NCBI GenBank assembly: GCA_019454985.1
Contig: JACFNF010000005.1
Location: 62,001-126,000 of the forward strand
Origin: Bacteroidales bacterium
Lineage (GTDB): Bacteria; Bacteroidota; Bacteroidia; Bacteroidales; F082
Direction of reading: 5' to 3'
Length of the DNA: 64,000 bases
Shown piece by piece: positions 43,102 through 51,589 of the stretch (its first letter is position 1; each line of letters starts with the position of its first letter). Both the position numbers and the translations under genes were made by a program. The notes below the pieces were generated by a model. The model worked only from the letters and a program-made list of their open reading frames with translations. It was not told the origin of the DNA and made no database searches.

Positions 43102-43542
43102 ATGCGCCTGATTGCCACCGTTCCACTGATTTTAATACCCATCGAATTCGATGGCTACCATGTGATGGTTCAGGGTGCAATCAATCACAAACCGGCTAAT
43201 TTGTTGATTGACACGGGCGCTTCGCGCTCGGTTTTCGACCAGGATGGAATACGGCATTATCTGCAATCCGCCGAATTTGAGGACAACGAACGGCTTTCAA
43301 CCGGACTGGGAACCAACACCATGCCAACTATGGTAACCACAATCGGGAGCATCTCTATCGGCGACTTCGAAGTACGAAATTATCAGGCCATCCTCATTGA
43401 TTTGGTGCATGTCCATCAATCCTATCAGGAGCTTGATCTGCCAAAAATTGATGGGGTGATTGGAGGCGACATCCTTCTGAAACACAAAGCCGTCATCAAC
43501 TACAAAAACAAAACCCTCAAACTTTACGATTATAAACGCTAA
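43102..43542 (+). CDS. Small retropepsin-like aspartic protease
   Basis: 146 residues with a single aspartic-protease motif, LLIDTGASRSVFD (Asp37), preceded by the beta-hairpin HVMVQGAINHKPAN, and a second signature IDGVIGGDILLKHKAVINYKNKTLKLY near the C-terminus. One copy of D(T/S)G per chain means it would act as a homodimer. There is no signal peptide or membrane anchor. It directly follows the LOG gene (1 base), so it is translated from the same transcript. Its physiological target is unknown. Confidence 0.88.
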   Translation: MRLIATVPLILIPIEFDGYHVMVQGAINHKPANLLIDTGASRSVFDQDGIRHYLQSAEFEDNERLSTGLGTNTMPTMVTTIGSISIGDFEVRNYQAILIDLVHVHQSYQELDLPKIDGVIGGDILLKHKAVINYKNKTLKLYDYKR

Positions 43543-43709
43543 CACGAATAATACTAAAGCTTGGGACTAATTGTTTTAGGTTTTTAAGGTGGAGGTTTGG
43601 GAAGTGAGTATTGATTTGGGTTGTTTTAAGAACATTTTGGGCTGCAAATCGCCAAAAGTAATGTTCAACCATAAAAATGAGTGGTGATTTTTTTCTCAGA
43701 AGGAATTGA

Positions 43710-45935
43710 TTATTCAATAATCAATTTACTGCTATATTGTTTTTTGCCATTTTTCAGTACAACAAAATACACCCCTTTGCCAAGCGTTGTCAAATTGAGG
43801 CTTTCGCTGGAATGTAGCTTGGTTTCGTAAACCAATTTCCCCAGCATGTTGAATACTTGGCATAAAACCGTTTCATCGCCAAAATTTTTCCATAATCTTG
43901 TCTTTCCGCTTGTCGGATTCGGAAAAAACAGGGCTTCGCTTTGCCAGTTTTCAGTCAATCCGGGGGCAACGGGAATTTTAAGTGTGGAAAAAAGTTGTAA
44001 GCCTCCGCAGAAGTTTCCGGCCATCAGTTGAATGTCTTTTTCTCCCGGCAAACGAAAGGTAATGGCTGAACTACGCATTCCGAGGCCGGAAGGTGCATCG
44101 GGAAACCCAAAAACTGTTTCCCAATCGTTGGTTTCGCGGAAAGTACCATCAAGATTTCCTTCGATCTGATCGAACAGAAACAATTTGCCCTGTTCAGAAC
44201 CGCAGATAAGACGGATATGGCCGGAAGTGTCGTGAAAAAAATGCGGGACACAAAAGCCATCATAAGAAAGATTGTAATCCGTCACATTGACCTTGCCCAG
44301 AAAGCCGGTGACCAAACTGAAAGTCAGTTTTTGCCCTTCGTGTGAGCCTTTGTACCAACTTATTTTTCCATTCTTTGCGCCAATTACTAAATCGGTGATG
44401 CCGTCTTCATCGAGGTCGAAAAACTGTGGAGCGCTGTATTCGCCTACATCAATGTTCAGGTAGCGGGCATCGTTCAATTGATAATTCCCATTATCATTGT
44501 ACTGAAACAGTGCAAGTTGACCATTCTTACTGCCAACAATCAATTCCGGCACCCCATCGCCGTCTAAATCGGCAAAAGCCGGCACAATGGCCGTTAGCTG
44601 AAGATTTTTTAATCCGGCAAAATCACGGTCAACCAAATGCAGGGCAAATTCACCTCTCTCGTTCAATGATCCCTTGAAAAAGGCCAGCCCTGATTCGTAA
44701 TCCGAGTGCAGTGTGTTGTTGCTGTACCATGACCTGAGATAAGTTCCATGATTGCCAACGATTAAATCTGGAATTCCATCCCCATCGGCATCGGTCATCA
44801 CAGGATAGGCTCCCGACCCCAGATCAATGGTCTGATCTTGCAGAAAATTCCGGGTAAACAATTCGAAATGTGGCAGTTCATTTGTTCCGGTGTTGAGGTA
44901 AAGCCAAATACTTTTTTCATTTTCTGTCACAAATGGGTTGGGGTCGAATGGCGAAACCAAAAGGTCTTTTTTGCCGTCGTTGTTCACGTCAATCAGCGCT
45001 GTCACAGGCATTGAGAACAGATGCACCGGATGATCGTAAGAGGGGAAAAGGGTGTCTTGACTTGTGATGAAAGCCTCATTCGGCGTGCCTTCGTTAATCA
45101 GCAGGGTCAAGCCCGGATAATCCACATCGGCCAAAAGCATATCGGGAAGTCCGTTGTGGTCGAAGTCGTGCATAAGCATGGTGGCGCCGCGATGTCGAAA
45201 GCCATCCTCAGGTTGAAAAATGGCATTTTTGAAAAGGCAGGTGTCTAAATATAAAATGTTATTTTCTTCATTTTCAGCCACTCTTCCCCAACAGAAATCG
45301 GTTTTTTCAAAAATCAGGGAGTCGGCATGACCGTATTTTTCGACTGAACGATTCAAGTGAAGCTCAATAAAAGTCCCCAATGCCCAAAAAGTCAGAATAT
45401 CGAGGTCGCCATCATTATCCACGTCAAAGATGGCCGGGAAATCGGCATTGGTTGCGATGATATTCACGTAGCCGCCACCTTGGAGCGAGGTGAGATAGGG
45501 CCATACAACCTGCTCGAAAGTGGGCGGAATAGTGGCCAAATGCTTGAAAACCTGAGTACCTGCCCAACCCGGAGAATAGGTGAAAATATCGTTCAGTCCG
45601 TCGCCATTGTAATCGGCAAATACCACCCATTCTTTCATCTGCGGGAAATGTGCTGCGTATTCCGGATGAAAAGCAAAGGAGATTTCTCCAGGAATCCCAT
45701 CGTTGAGGAAAGTCAGAAGGCGATTTCCCCGTCGGTCAAAAACCACCAAATCATCGAAGCTGTCACCGTTTAGATCCATCGTGCCAAATTGACAGGCATC
45801 GAAGCCTCCTGTCCACGGAAAGGCCATAAGCCCTGAGCTTTGTCTATGAACAGGCATTTGCGCCAGCGCCGTGAACTGGAAAGACACGAGTAATAAAACT
45901 ATCAGAAACTGTTTCACCTCTGAAAATTTATCCAA
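43710..45935 (-). CDS. FG-GAP/VCBS-repeat secreted protein with T9SS tail
   Basis: 741 residues. The signal peptide ends FTALAQ. The body is a beta-propeller of VCBS/FG-GAP units with recurring calcium-binding DxNxDxxxD-like phrases: DLNGDSFDDLVVFD, DYNGDGLNDIFTYS, DVDNDGDLDILTFW, DVNNDGKKDLLVS, DADGDGIPDLIVGN, DLDGDGVPELIVGS and DLDEDGITDLVIGAKNG. The last 75 residues are a T9SS type A tail (LFFPNPTSGKTRLW ... LGKGVYFVVLKNGKK). Such proteins are surface-exposed and may bind ligands or sugars. It is a single-gene unit that converges on the retropepsin gene and diverges from the regulator at 46007. Confidence 0.92.
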   Translation of the reverse strand: MDKFSEVKQFLIVLLLVSFQFTALAQMPVHRQSSGLMAFPWTGGFDACQFGTMDLNGDSFDDLVVFDRRGNRLLTFLNDGIPGEISFAFHPEYAAHFPQMKEWVVFADYNGDGLNDIFTYSPGWAGTQVFKHLATIPPTFEQVVWPYLTSLQGGGYVNIIATNADFPAIFDVDNDGDLDILTFWALGTFIELHLNRSVEKYGHADSLIFEKTDFCWGRVAENEENNILYLDTCLFKNAIFQPEDGFRHRGATMLMHDFDHNGLPDMLLADVDYPGLTLLINEGTPNEAFITSQDTLFPSYDHPVHLFSMPVTALIDVNNDGKKDLLVSPFDPNPFVTENEKSIWLYLNTGTNELPHFELFTRNFLQDQTIDLGSGAYPVMTDADGDGIPDLIVGNHGTYLRSWYSNNTLHSDYESGLAFFKGSLNERGEFALHLVDRDFAGLKNLQLTAIVPAFADLDGDGVPELIVGSKNGQLALFQYNDNGNYQLNDARYLNIDVGEYSAPQFFDLDEDGITDLVIGAKNGKISWYKGSHEGQKLTFSLVTGFLGKVNVTDYNLSYDGFCVPHFFHDTSGHIRLICGSEQGKLFLFDQIEGNLDGTFRETNDWETVFGFPDAPSGLGMRSSAITFRLPGEKDIQLMAGNFCGGLQLFSTLKIPVAPGLTENWQSEALFFPNPTSGKTRLWKNFGDETVLCQVFNMLGKLVYETKLHSSESLNLTTLGKGVYFVVLKNGKKQYSSKLIIE

Positions 45936-45981
45936 AATTAAGGAAAATGGTTCGGAAATTCGGCAGTTGAAGCCGATTGCC

Positions 45982-45989
45982 TAACTTTG
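45982..45989 (+). promoter_or_regulatory. -7 box of the NtrC-like regulator gene
   Basis: TAACTTTG, 17 bases before the ATG at 46007. It overlaps the alternative start at 45977 and so argues for the shorter protein. Confidence 0.6.
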
Positions 45990-46006
45990 GAGAAAATTTT
46001 CTGACT

Positions 46007-47170
46007 ATGGCAAAAATCCTGATCGTGGATGATGAATTGAGCATCCGCCGAACCCTGCGCGATATTCTTGAATATGAAAAATATAAGGTTGACGATGCCG
46101 CTACGGGCATGGAAGCGCTGAACAAATTGAGTGAACAGGAATATGATGTGGTGTTATGCGACATCAAAATGCCCGGCATGGATGGAATTGAGTTGCTGGC
46201 CGAAATCAAACAATTGAGCGAGGTACCGGTCATCATGATTTCGGGGCACGGCACCATCGAAACGGCGGTTGAAGCCATTAAAAAGGGGGCTTATGACTAT
46301 ATTTCCAAACCGCCTGATCTGAATCGCCTGCTCATCACCATCAAAAACGCCTTAGATAAATCAAAACTGCTTACCGAAACCAAGGCTCTTCGCAAAGTGG
46401 TGAGCAAACAATTCGAGATGATTGGGCAGTCGGCCCGGATGAATGAGATTCGTTCGATGATTGAAAAAGTGGCGCCTACCCAGGCCCGAGTATTGATCAC
46501 AGGCGAAAATGGCACTGGAAAAGAATTGGTTGCCAGGCAGTTGCATGAGCTTAGGAATCGCTCTTTCGCTCCTTTCATCGAAGTTAACTGTGCTGCTATA
46601 CCGTCAGAACTCATCGAAAGCCAGTTGTTTGGCCATGAAAAGGGCTCGTTTACCTCGGCCATCAAACAACGTAAGGGCGATTTTGAGCTTGCACATGGAG
46701 GCACTTTGTTTCTCGACGAAATCGGAGATATGAGTTTGTCGGCTCAGGCCAAAGTATTACGGGCTTTGCAGGAAAACAAAATCACCCGCGTAGGAGGCGA
46801 AAAGGAAATCCCGGTTGATGTACGGATTTTGGCAGCGACCAACAAAAACCTCAAAGAAGAAATTGAAAAAGGCCGCTTTCGCGAGGATTTGTATCACCGC
46901 ATCAGTGTGATCGTCATCGAAGTGCCGCCGCTTCGCGACAGAAAGGAAGATATTCCGCTTTTAGTCAGTCATTTTATGACACAGATTTGCCAAAACATGG
47001 GGAAAGCCGTTCCGGCCATCACCGATGAAGCCATGCACGAAATGCAGCAATATCGTTGGACAGGCAATATCAGGGAGTTACACAACGCCACCGAACGCCT
47101 TGTTATTCTTGGCGGAAACACCATCGAAAAAGTTGATGTTCAGCGCTATGCACGACCTTTGAACGATTAA
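46007..47170 (+). CDS. NtrC-like response regulator without a DNA-binding domain
   Basis: 387 residues. Receiver domain 1-120 with phosphoacceptor Asp52 (VVLCDIKMPGMDG) and Lys101 (ISKPPD). AAA+ domain 135-370: Walker A GENGTGKE (167-174), Walker B LFLDEIGD (234-241), sensor/Arg elements RFREDLYHRI and PPLRDRKED, and sensor II GNIRELHN. The loop that contacts sigma-54 reads GSFTSA (213-218) in place of GAFTGA. The chain stops 20 residues after the AAA+ domain, so the Fis-type helix-turn-helix is missing. No sensor kinase gene is adjacent. It may act on sigma-54 without binding DNA, or by contact with another protein. Confidence 0.93.
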   Translation: MAKILIVDDELSIRRTLRDILEYEKYKVDDAATGMEALNKLSEQEYDVVLCDIKMPGMDGIELLAEIKQLSEVPVIMISGHGTIETAVEAIKKGAYDYISKPPDLNRLLITIKNALDKSKLLTETKALRKVVSKQFEMIGQSARMNEIRSMIEKVAPTQARVLITGENGTGKELVARQLHELRNRSFAPFIEVNCAAIPSELIESQLFGHEKGSFTSAIKQRKGDFELAHGGTLFLDEIGDMSLSAQAKVLRALQENKITRVGGEKEIPVDVRILAATNKNLKEEIEKGRFREDLYHRISVIVIEVPPLRDRKEDIPLLVSHFMTQICQNMGKAVPAITDEAMHEMQQYRWTGNIRELHNATERLVILGGNTIEKVDVQRYARPLND

Positions 47171-47239
47171 GGCAAAAAATCAACATCAGTCAAACTTTTT
47201 CTTTGACCGAAGGCGCGGCATATTGGCTCGAAAATAACG

Positions 47240-47247
47240 TATCTTTG
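47240..47247 (+). promoter_or_regulatory. -7 box of tmRNA
   Basis: TATCTTTG, 43 bases before the mature tmRNA 5' end. Confidence 0.55.
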
Positions 47248-47290
47248 CAGCAGTTTTGGCACGTAATGTGTTGAATCTATGTTCAAAAAC

Positions 47291-47687
47291 GGGGCTGACC
47301 GGTTTTGACAGCAAGCAGAATGTTCATGTAAGCATGCCGAGCCTTGCGATGACGCTCGTTAATCCTGATCGCGAACAATAATTGGCGAAACTACTTACGC
47401 TCTCGCTGCCTAATCGAAGTTCAGTAGATTAAGCTTCATCCCTTCACAAGGTGGGGGGACGAGACATCCCGCAGGTGGAAATGCCCGATACCGGCCTGAG
47501 AACGGGGTGCTAATCAAATTTGGGATCGCTCTGGCGGCGCTTCGACGACAGGGTTAAAAACAGAAGATAAGACAGGGCTCAGGATGGCTGTTTCCTTACC
47601 CTGTACGAAAAACAACAACAGCATAAGCATGTAGAAAGCCTGAGGGTTCCTTGTTTGGACGAGGGTTCGACTCCCTCCAGCTCCACA
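47291..47687 (+). ncRNA. ssrA: Transfer-messenger RNA (tmRNA)
   Basis: One-piece tmRNA that rescues stalled ribosomes. The 5' end GGGGCTGACCGG and 3' end GAGGGTTCGACTCCCTCCAGCTCCACA form the tRNA-like acceptor (GGGGCTG with CAGCTCC) and T-arm. The tag reading frame is 47384-47413, encoding GETTYALAA and a TAA stop, the usual form of tag in this phylum. The terminal CCA is not encoded in full. It lies between the regulator gene and a barrel gene. Confidence 0.95.
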
Positions 47688-47745
47688 AAGCATTGTTTGT
47701 CAGGGTTTTTATGTTAAGCCCTGATATACTTTTTTAATTTTATTT

Positions 47746-48513
47746 ATGGCGCGCCGGAAAATACTTCTTCTGCTGATTGCTTTCTTATTTTTAACGGCTC
47801 ATATTGCAACGGCCCAACGTTCGATGAGTGATACAGTGGTGAGTTCGGTGCTTTTTTCGGCAAATTATGCGCTTCAGTTTCCCAAAGCCGACCTCGCCTT
47901 GCAATATGGGATGAACTCAGCCGTTGGCGCCTCTGTTGGATATAAAACCGATAAAAACTGGATTTGGAGCGCCAATGGAAATTTCATTTTTGGGGATCGC
48001 GTGAACGGGCGAACCGAATTGCTGGCGCAAATAAGTACGGCAGAAGGCGAGATTATTGACGGAAACGGAACTTTTACAAGCTTGTCGCTTTTCGAGCGGG
48101 GCTTTCATCTTCAGGCGAAAGCCTCAAAACTGTTTTCCTTCTCGTTTCCAAATCCCAATTCTGGCATTTATGTCGGTGCCGGAATAGGATATCTGGCACA
48201 TCATATTCGCATCGAAACACAGTTTGGCACTGCTCCTCAGATTATGGGCGACTATGCTAAAGGCTACGATCGCCTGCGCGGCGGCTTCGCGCACAGCCTC
48301 GAGGCCGGTTACCTCATCATGAGCAATTCCAGAGTACTCAACTTCAGCTTAGGCTTCGAGTTTATTCAGGCCTTTACACAAAGCCTGCGCGAATATCAGT
48401 TTGACCTCATGGGACCCGATTCAAAGAAATATACCGACCATTATTACGGTATCAAAGTCTGCTGGATTATTCCGGCTTACAAAAGGGCACCCCAGAAGTA
48501 TTATTATTATTGA
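47746..48513 (+). CDS. Outer-membrane beta-barrel protein of unknown role
   Basis: 255 residues. Signal peptide ends HIATAQ, followed by alternating strands (ALQFPKADLALQYG; NWIWSANGNFIFG; GIYVGAGIGYLAHHIRI; VLNFSLGFEFIQAF) and a C-terminal YGIKVCWIIP. Tyrosines end the chain (KYYYY). It resembles small conserved outer-membrane barrels encoded beside waaA in this phylum, but I cannot name it. The stop overlaps the possible TTG start of the KDO transferase gene (TTGA), so both are probably one operon concerned with the envelope. Confidence 0.78.
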   Translation: MARRKILLLLIAFLFLTAHIATAQRSMSDTVVSSVLFSANYALQFPKADLALQYGMNSAVGASVGYKTDKNWIWSANGNFIFGDRVNGRTELLAQISTAEGEIIDGNGTFTSLSLFERGFHLQAKASKLFSFSFPNPNSGIYVGAGIGYLAHHIRIETQFGTAPQIMGDYAKGYDRLRGGFAHSLEAGYLIMSNSRVLNFSLGFEFIQAFTQSLREYQFDLMGPDSKKYTDHYYGIKVCWIIPAYKRAPQKYYYY

Positions 48514-49763
48514 AACCGTTCATGCGTTGGTTTTACACCTTCATTGTCCGCTGTTATACTTTGAGTATTCGTGTGGCGGCTGCTTTCAACCCCAAAGCGA
48601 AACAATGGATCGAGGGTCGCCGGAACAGCCATTTGTTTGATGCAGCAGATGAGAATAAGCGCCATAGTTGGATCTGGATTCACTCGGCTTCACTCGGCGA
48701 ATTTGAGCAGGGCCGCCCGGTGATCGAAGCCATCAAAAAACGTTTTCCGGAGAAAAAAGTCCTGCTCACGTTTTTTTCGCCTTCGGGATATGAAATTCGA
48801 AAAAGCTATCCTCTGGCTGACAAAGTTGCCTATTTGCCTGCCGATACGCCTCAGAATGCCCGGCAACTTATCAATACTTTTGCTTTTGAAGCAGTTTTTT
48901 TTGTAAAGTATGAGTTTTGGTTCAATTATTTGGAGGCTCTTTCTGAGCATAAGATTCCGACATATTTCCTCTCGGCACGCTTCAGAGAGCAACAATATTT
49001 TTTCCGTTGGTTTGGCCGTTGGCCGCGGCGCCATCTGAGACAGGTCACACATTTTTTTGTTCAGGACGAAAATTCAGCCAAACTCCTTAAATCATTTGAT
49101 ATATTTAACGTTACAGTGACCGGAGACACGCGTTTCGATCGGGTTTATCAGATTAGCCGGACGGCACAACCCATTCCTGTTGCCGAACAATTTTTGCAGG
49201 GCAGGCAAGCGTTTGTTGTGGGTAGTTCCTGGCCTGCCGATGAGGAAAAACTGATGGAAGCCTTTGGCCAATTGCCCGAAAATATGGCTGTGATCCTTGC
49301 TCCACACGATATTTCAGAAAAACATCTCAGAACCATCGAAGAGGCATCGGCTTACAAAACGATTCGATTTTCACAATTTACCGACGAAATGAAGGCAAAA
49401 ATTCTGCTTGTTGACAATATCGGCCTGTTATCGCAACTTTATCGCTATGCATCGTTTGCCTATGTTGGTGGCGGATTTGGACAAAATATCCACAACATTC
49501 AGGAAGCCGTGGCTTATGGTTGCCCGGTGATTGTTGGGCCAAAATATGGCAACTTTACCGAAGCTGTTGATCTTGTAGAGTTGGGCGGTGTTTTTGCTGT
49601 ACGCAATGCAGCCGAATTGGCTGAAATGATAAAAAGACTCAACGCTGATAATCAGTTTAGGGAGCATGCTTCAGCCATTTGCCGAAATTATGTGGAAGGA
49701 AGTATCGGGGCAACCGAAAAAGTGATGAAGCTTGTCTGGGGAAAGATCGCAAATAAACAATAA
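48510..49763 (+). CDS. waaA: 3-deoxy-D-manno-octulosonic acid (KDO) transferase
   Basis: 417 residues from TTG (48510), or 413 from ATG at 48522. It adds KDO to lipid A precursor at the inner face of the cytoplasmic membrane. Family features: one N-terminal membrane segment (FYTFIVRCYTLSIRVAAAF), IWIHSASLGEFEQGRPVIEAI, LLTFFSPSGYEIRK, VKYEFWFNYL and FVVGSSWPADEEKLMEAF. The C-terminal donor-site element is YVGGGFGQNIHNIQEAVAYGCPVIVGPKYGNF. It overlaps the barrel gene by 4 bases. Confidence 0.94.
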   Translation: MKPFMRWFYTFIVRCYTLSIRVAAAFNPKAKQWIEGRRNSHLFDAADENKRHSWIWIHSASLGEFEQGRPVIEAIKKRFPEKKVLLTFFSPSGYEIRKSYPLADKVAYLPADTPQNARQLINTFAFEAVFFVKYEFWFNYLEALSEHKIPTYFLSARFREQQYFFRWFGRWPRRHLRQVTHFFVQDENSAKLLKSFDIFNVTVTGDTRFDRVYQISRTAQPIPVAEQFLQGRQAFVVGSSWPADEEKLMEAFGQLPENMAVILAPHDISEKHLRTIEEASAYKTIRFSQFTDEMKAKILLVDNIGLLSQLYRYASFAYVGGGFGQNIHNIQEAVAYGCPVIVGPKYGNFTEAVDLVELGGVFAVRNAAELAEMIKRLNADNQFREHASAICRNYVEGSIGATEKVMKLVWGKIANKQ

Positions 49764-49805
49764 TTCTGCTTACGAATTTCGATTGATTTTCTTGTTAAAA
49801 TTTTG

Positions 49806-49813
49806 TAATTTAG
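49806..49813 (+). promoter_or_regulatory. -7-like box of the cytidylate-kinase-like gene
   Basis: TAATTTAG, 17 bases before the ATG at 49831, supporting that start over the longer frame from 49732 that overlaps waaA. Confidence 0.4.
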
Positions 49814-49830
49814 CATCAAAATCAAAACGC

Positions 49831-50508
49831 ATGGCACTTGATATCGTTGAATACCTGAAAGAACGCGATAAATCCGAATCGCATAAGAAACTTCAAAATC
49901 AGCCCTTTGTCACTCTTTCGCGCGAAACCGGCTGCCATAGCCGGATTGTGGGAGAGTTGCTTCAAAAGGAAATTTTAAGGCTGACAGGCAAAAAATGGCA
50001 TATCGTATCAAAAGAGACCATTTTAGATGCAGCCAATGGATTACAGCTCAATATGCAACAAGTGAAGCAGGTGCTCGATGCGCAAAACAAAGGCAATATT
50101 GAAGAGATTATTTTGGCTTTTGGCGATGGACGTTACCGTAGCTATCAGAAAGTACGCAATATTCTTAAAAAAATCATCAGCGAAATTGCAGCCGAAGGTC
50201 ATTGCATCATCATCGGCCGGGCAGGAGCCATCATCACAGCAGGATTACCGGCCGGAACCCACATCCGATTGACTGCACCCTTACCCTGGCGTATTCAAAG
50301 CATCAGCAATCAGTTGTCAATCACTCCAAAAGAAGCAGCAGCCTATATTGCAAAAACGGATGAAAAACGACTGAAACTCTTTCGGGATTTTTCAGGCAAG
50401 GAATTAGAGACTGCCTTTTTCGATTTGATTATCAATAATCAACGTGTGTCTGACGAGGAAACAGTGGAGATTATTATTCATTTTCTGAAACAGAAAAACA
50501 GGCTTTAA
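49831..50508 (+). CDS. Cytidylate kinase-like family protein
   Basis: About 225 residues from MALDIVEYLKERDK. It belongs to a family related to cytidylate kinase (nucleotide kinase fold) but lacks the usual GxxGxGKS P-loop; at that place it reads FVTLSRETGCHSRIVGELLQ. Other shared pieces are CIIIGRAGAIITAGL and IRLTAPLPWRIQ. The C-terminal AAAYIAKTDEKRLKLFRDF keeps the lid-like arginines. Function is unproven. It is separated from waaA by 67 bases and from the next lipoprotein by 67 bases, each with its own box. Confidence 0.82.
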   Translation: MALDIVEYLKERDKSESHKKLQNQPFVTLSRETGCHSRIVGELLQKEILRLTGKKWHIVSKETILDAANGLQLNMQQVKQVLDAQNKGNIEEIILAFGDGRYRSYQKVRNILKKIISEIAAEGHCIIIGRAGAIITAGLPAGTHIRLTAPLPWRIQSISNQLSITPKEAAAYIAKTDEKRLKLFRDFSGKELETAFFDLIINNQRVSDEETVEIIIHFLKQKNRL

Positions 50509-50546
50509 AAGCAGTCTTTTGTCACTAAGACAAGCGAGCTTTTGTA

Positions 50547-50554
50547 TAATTTTG
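50547..50554 (+). promoter_or_regulatory. -7 box of the lipoprotein gene at 50576
   Basis: TAATTTTG, 21 bases before the ATG at 50576. It lies inside the longer frame from 50519 and so selects the shorter start. Confidence 0.6.
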
Positions 50555-50575
50555 TGCCTTCACACGAAGAAAACA

Positions 50576-51583
50576 ATGTACAAAAACGATTTTTCCGGAT
50601 GGATTAAGCTTGTATTTATTCTGGTTTTGCTTTTTTTCGTTTCGTGTGTTAGAAAGGCCGACAAAACTGAAGCCGAAAAATACATCAAAGCTTGTGATGC
50701 CGAGTTGTCTCTTCACGCAAGAAATATTAGTGAATCGTCAGGATTTAAGGAGCTTTTGTCATTTTATTCTTTGCCTGAATCACCTTTGCCGTTTCGTTTA
50801 TCCAACCGGGTGTACGAACAGGGTTTCACTGGCTATGATTTAGCCAAAGCGTCAGGAAACTACCTTTTTGTCAATGACAGTTCACATTGGATTCGGGATA
50901 TAGCCCAAGCCGATTCATTGCCCCTGTGTCTGACACGTTACAATCGGAAAGGCGAGAAGATTGAGTTTCACCTGAACGCTTATGATGAGGAGGTTTCGGC
51001 CCTGCAAATGGTAATCCCGACTTTTTATTTGGCCTCGATCTGGCGCGATGGACATGAGCTGGCCAATTTCCGCTACGAATGTACGTTGTTGGAAGGATTC
51101 CCTAAGGCGGCCTGGCTCAAGATGAAGATTGCCGATTATCATATGCAGTTCGAGCTGGTTAGCAAATTTACAAGCCGTTCTTCTGCCGATTTGGACATTC
51201 TCTTGAATATTCTTCGTGAAAATAAACCGGTTGTTTCAATTTCGTTATCAACCAAAGCGTCATTCACCGAAAACGGCACTTTGACTTACAGCAAAATAAG
51301 GGGCCTTGCCCGGATATTTCCGCTAGAGATTCGGCTGAAATCGAAAAACACAGGCTTTCCCGAAGGCGAACATTTTATTGAAGACTGGAACAGAAGCAGT
51401 TCATTGAACGTATATGCTCAGGATGGCGTGTTTTTGGGCAAAATCAAGCTTGTACGGAATCGGGAAGTAGATAGGCTTGGACTTTCAATGCAATATACTG
51501 ATGGCAGTTCCGACGACTTAGATAAAATTCTATTAGTCGTGAAGGAAATCCTCAATGTGAAGATGCACCGCTTTCATCCCTAA
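50576..51583 (+). CDS. Lipoprotein of unknown function
   Basis: About 335 residues from MYKNDFSGWIKLVFIL. The N-terminal signal ends VLLFFVS and Cys, a lipobox. The body is mixed alpha/beta with no motif I recognise: YIKACDAELSLHARNI, PFRLSNRVYEQGFTGYDLAKASGNYLF, FHLNAYDEEVSALQMV, then two similar halves with LDILLNILRENKPVVSISL and LDKILLVVKEILNVKM. The repeated L-D-x-(I/K)-L phrase hints at a duplicated domain. It converges on the fucosidase gene with 6 bases between stop codons. Confidence 0.72.
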   Translation: MYKNDFSGWIKLVFILVLLFFVSCVRKADKTEAEKYIKACDAELSLHARNISESSGFKELLSFYSLPESPLPFRLSNRVYEQGFTGYDLAKASGNYLFVNDSSHWIRDIAQADSLPLCLTRYNRKGEKIEFHLNAYDEEVSALQMVIPTFYLASIWRDGHELANFRYECTLLEGFPKAAWLKMKIADYHMQFELVSKFTSRSSADLDILLNILRENKPVVSISLSTKASFTENGTLTYSKIRGLARIFPLEIRLKSKNTGFPEGEHFIEDWNRSSSLNVYAQDGVFLGKIKLVRNREVDRLGLSMQYTDGSSDDLDKILLVVKEILNVKMHRFHP

Positions 51584-51589
51584 TTTGCT

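Noticed and set aside
43704..43726. Palindrome AATTGATTATT-C-AATAATCAATT at the end of the FG-GAP gene
   Set aside because: AT-only arms that include the stop codon, with no T run on the minus strand; not convincing as a terminator or operator.
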